Assembly: GCF_052057775.1 (NCBI RefSeq)
Contig: NZ_CP195121.1
Span: 1,798,001-1,862,000, forward strand
Origin: Methanococcoides sp052057775
GTDB lineage: Archaea > Halobacteriota > Methanosarcinia > Methanosarcinales > Methanosarcinaceae
DNA length: 64,000 nt
Reading direction: 5' to 3'
The position numbers and the translations under genes are program-made. Positions 63,970 through 64,000 of this stretch are shown here, piece after piece. How positions within the stretch are numbered: the stretch's first letter is position 1; each line of letters starts with the position of its first letter. Under the pieces are notes generated by a model that was not told the origin of the DNA, did no database searches, and saw nothing but the letters and a program-made list of their open reading frames with translations.

Positions 63970-64000
63970 TGTTCCATCTTGCCCTTACCAGAATCTTTTT

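Overview
The window comes from a methylotrophic methanogenic archaeon of the Methanosarcinaceae, most likely the Methanolobus/Methanococcoides group. The evidence is corrinoid proteins of the MttC/MtaC type, MttB-superfamily methyltransferases, archaeal aIF-1A, a SufBC pair, 2-oxoacid:ferredoxin oxidoreductase subunits, an F390-synthetase-like ligase, archaeal TATA-box promoters and an A1-U72 tRNA-Gln. Every confidently recognised gene ends in TAA or TGA, never TAG. This fits a genome that reads UAG as pyrrolysine.

Layout. 1-9 kb holds housekeeping and stress genes: an ABC permease tail, SMR and MFS exporters, a peroxiredoxin, cysS, DUF4177 and DUF2115 proteins, an Hsp20-like protein with a striking upstream repeat array, and a YyaL-type protein. 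The decayed end of an amino-acid ABC ATPase follows.

9-26 kb is a glycine-betaine island. It holds three BCCT betaine-type transporters, an orphan betaine-binding lipoprotein, a solute-binding-domain sensor kinase, and two near-identical copies of a non-pyrrolysine MttB homologue (MtgB type), each behind its own BCCT gene. It also holds a kinase-less multi-PAS protein, an MtaC-like corrinoid protein and an MtgC/MttC-like corrinoid protein. Both BCCT-mtgB units have the same TATA box, a hairpin at the predicted transcript start and the same terminator. A fused scrap of a BCCT gene and a gamma-carbonic-anhydrase gene between the units records past duplication and deletion. The inferred pathway is: import betaine, transfer one methyl group to the corrinoid protein, pass it on to coenzyme M, and excrete dimethylglycine.

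26-36 kb is accessory DNA: a 2.3 kb very AT-rich stretch with no convincing gene, small methanogen-specific DNA-binding-type proteins, tRNA-Gln, hypothetical proteins, arsM and aIF-1A. 36-48 kb carries sufC-sufB, a DUF1998 helicase fused to TPRs, a DUF169 gene, a NifX-like gene, nadA and a copper chaperone/CopA pair. The DUF169 and chaperone genes share a 60-nt promoter-leader element. 49-54 kb is an operon-like run of XRE-cupin regulator, acyl-CoA synthetase, ferredoxin and 2-oxoacid:ferredoxin oxidoreductase (alpha, fused beta-gamma). It suits reductive carboxylation of organic acids.

54-64 kb has a broken GNAT gene, amt, an ABC1/UbiB kinase, an F390-synthetase-like ligase, tRNA-Asp, tag, an HhH protein and a flavin-binding protein. 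It also has a large GAF-PAS histidine kinase whose otherwise intact frame contains two in-frame TAG codons. That kinase is either a pyrrolysine-containing signalling protein or a freshly inactivated gene.
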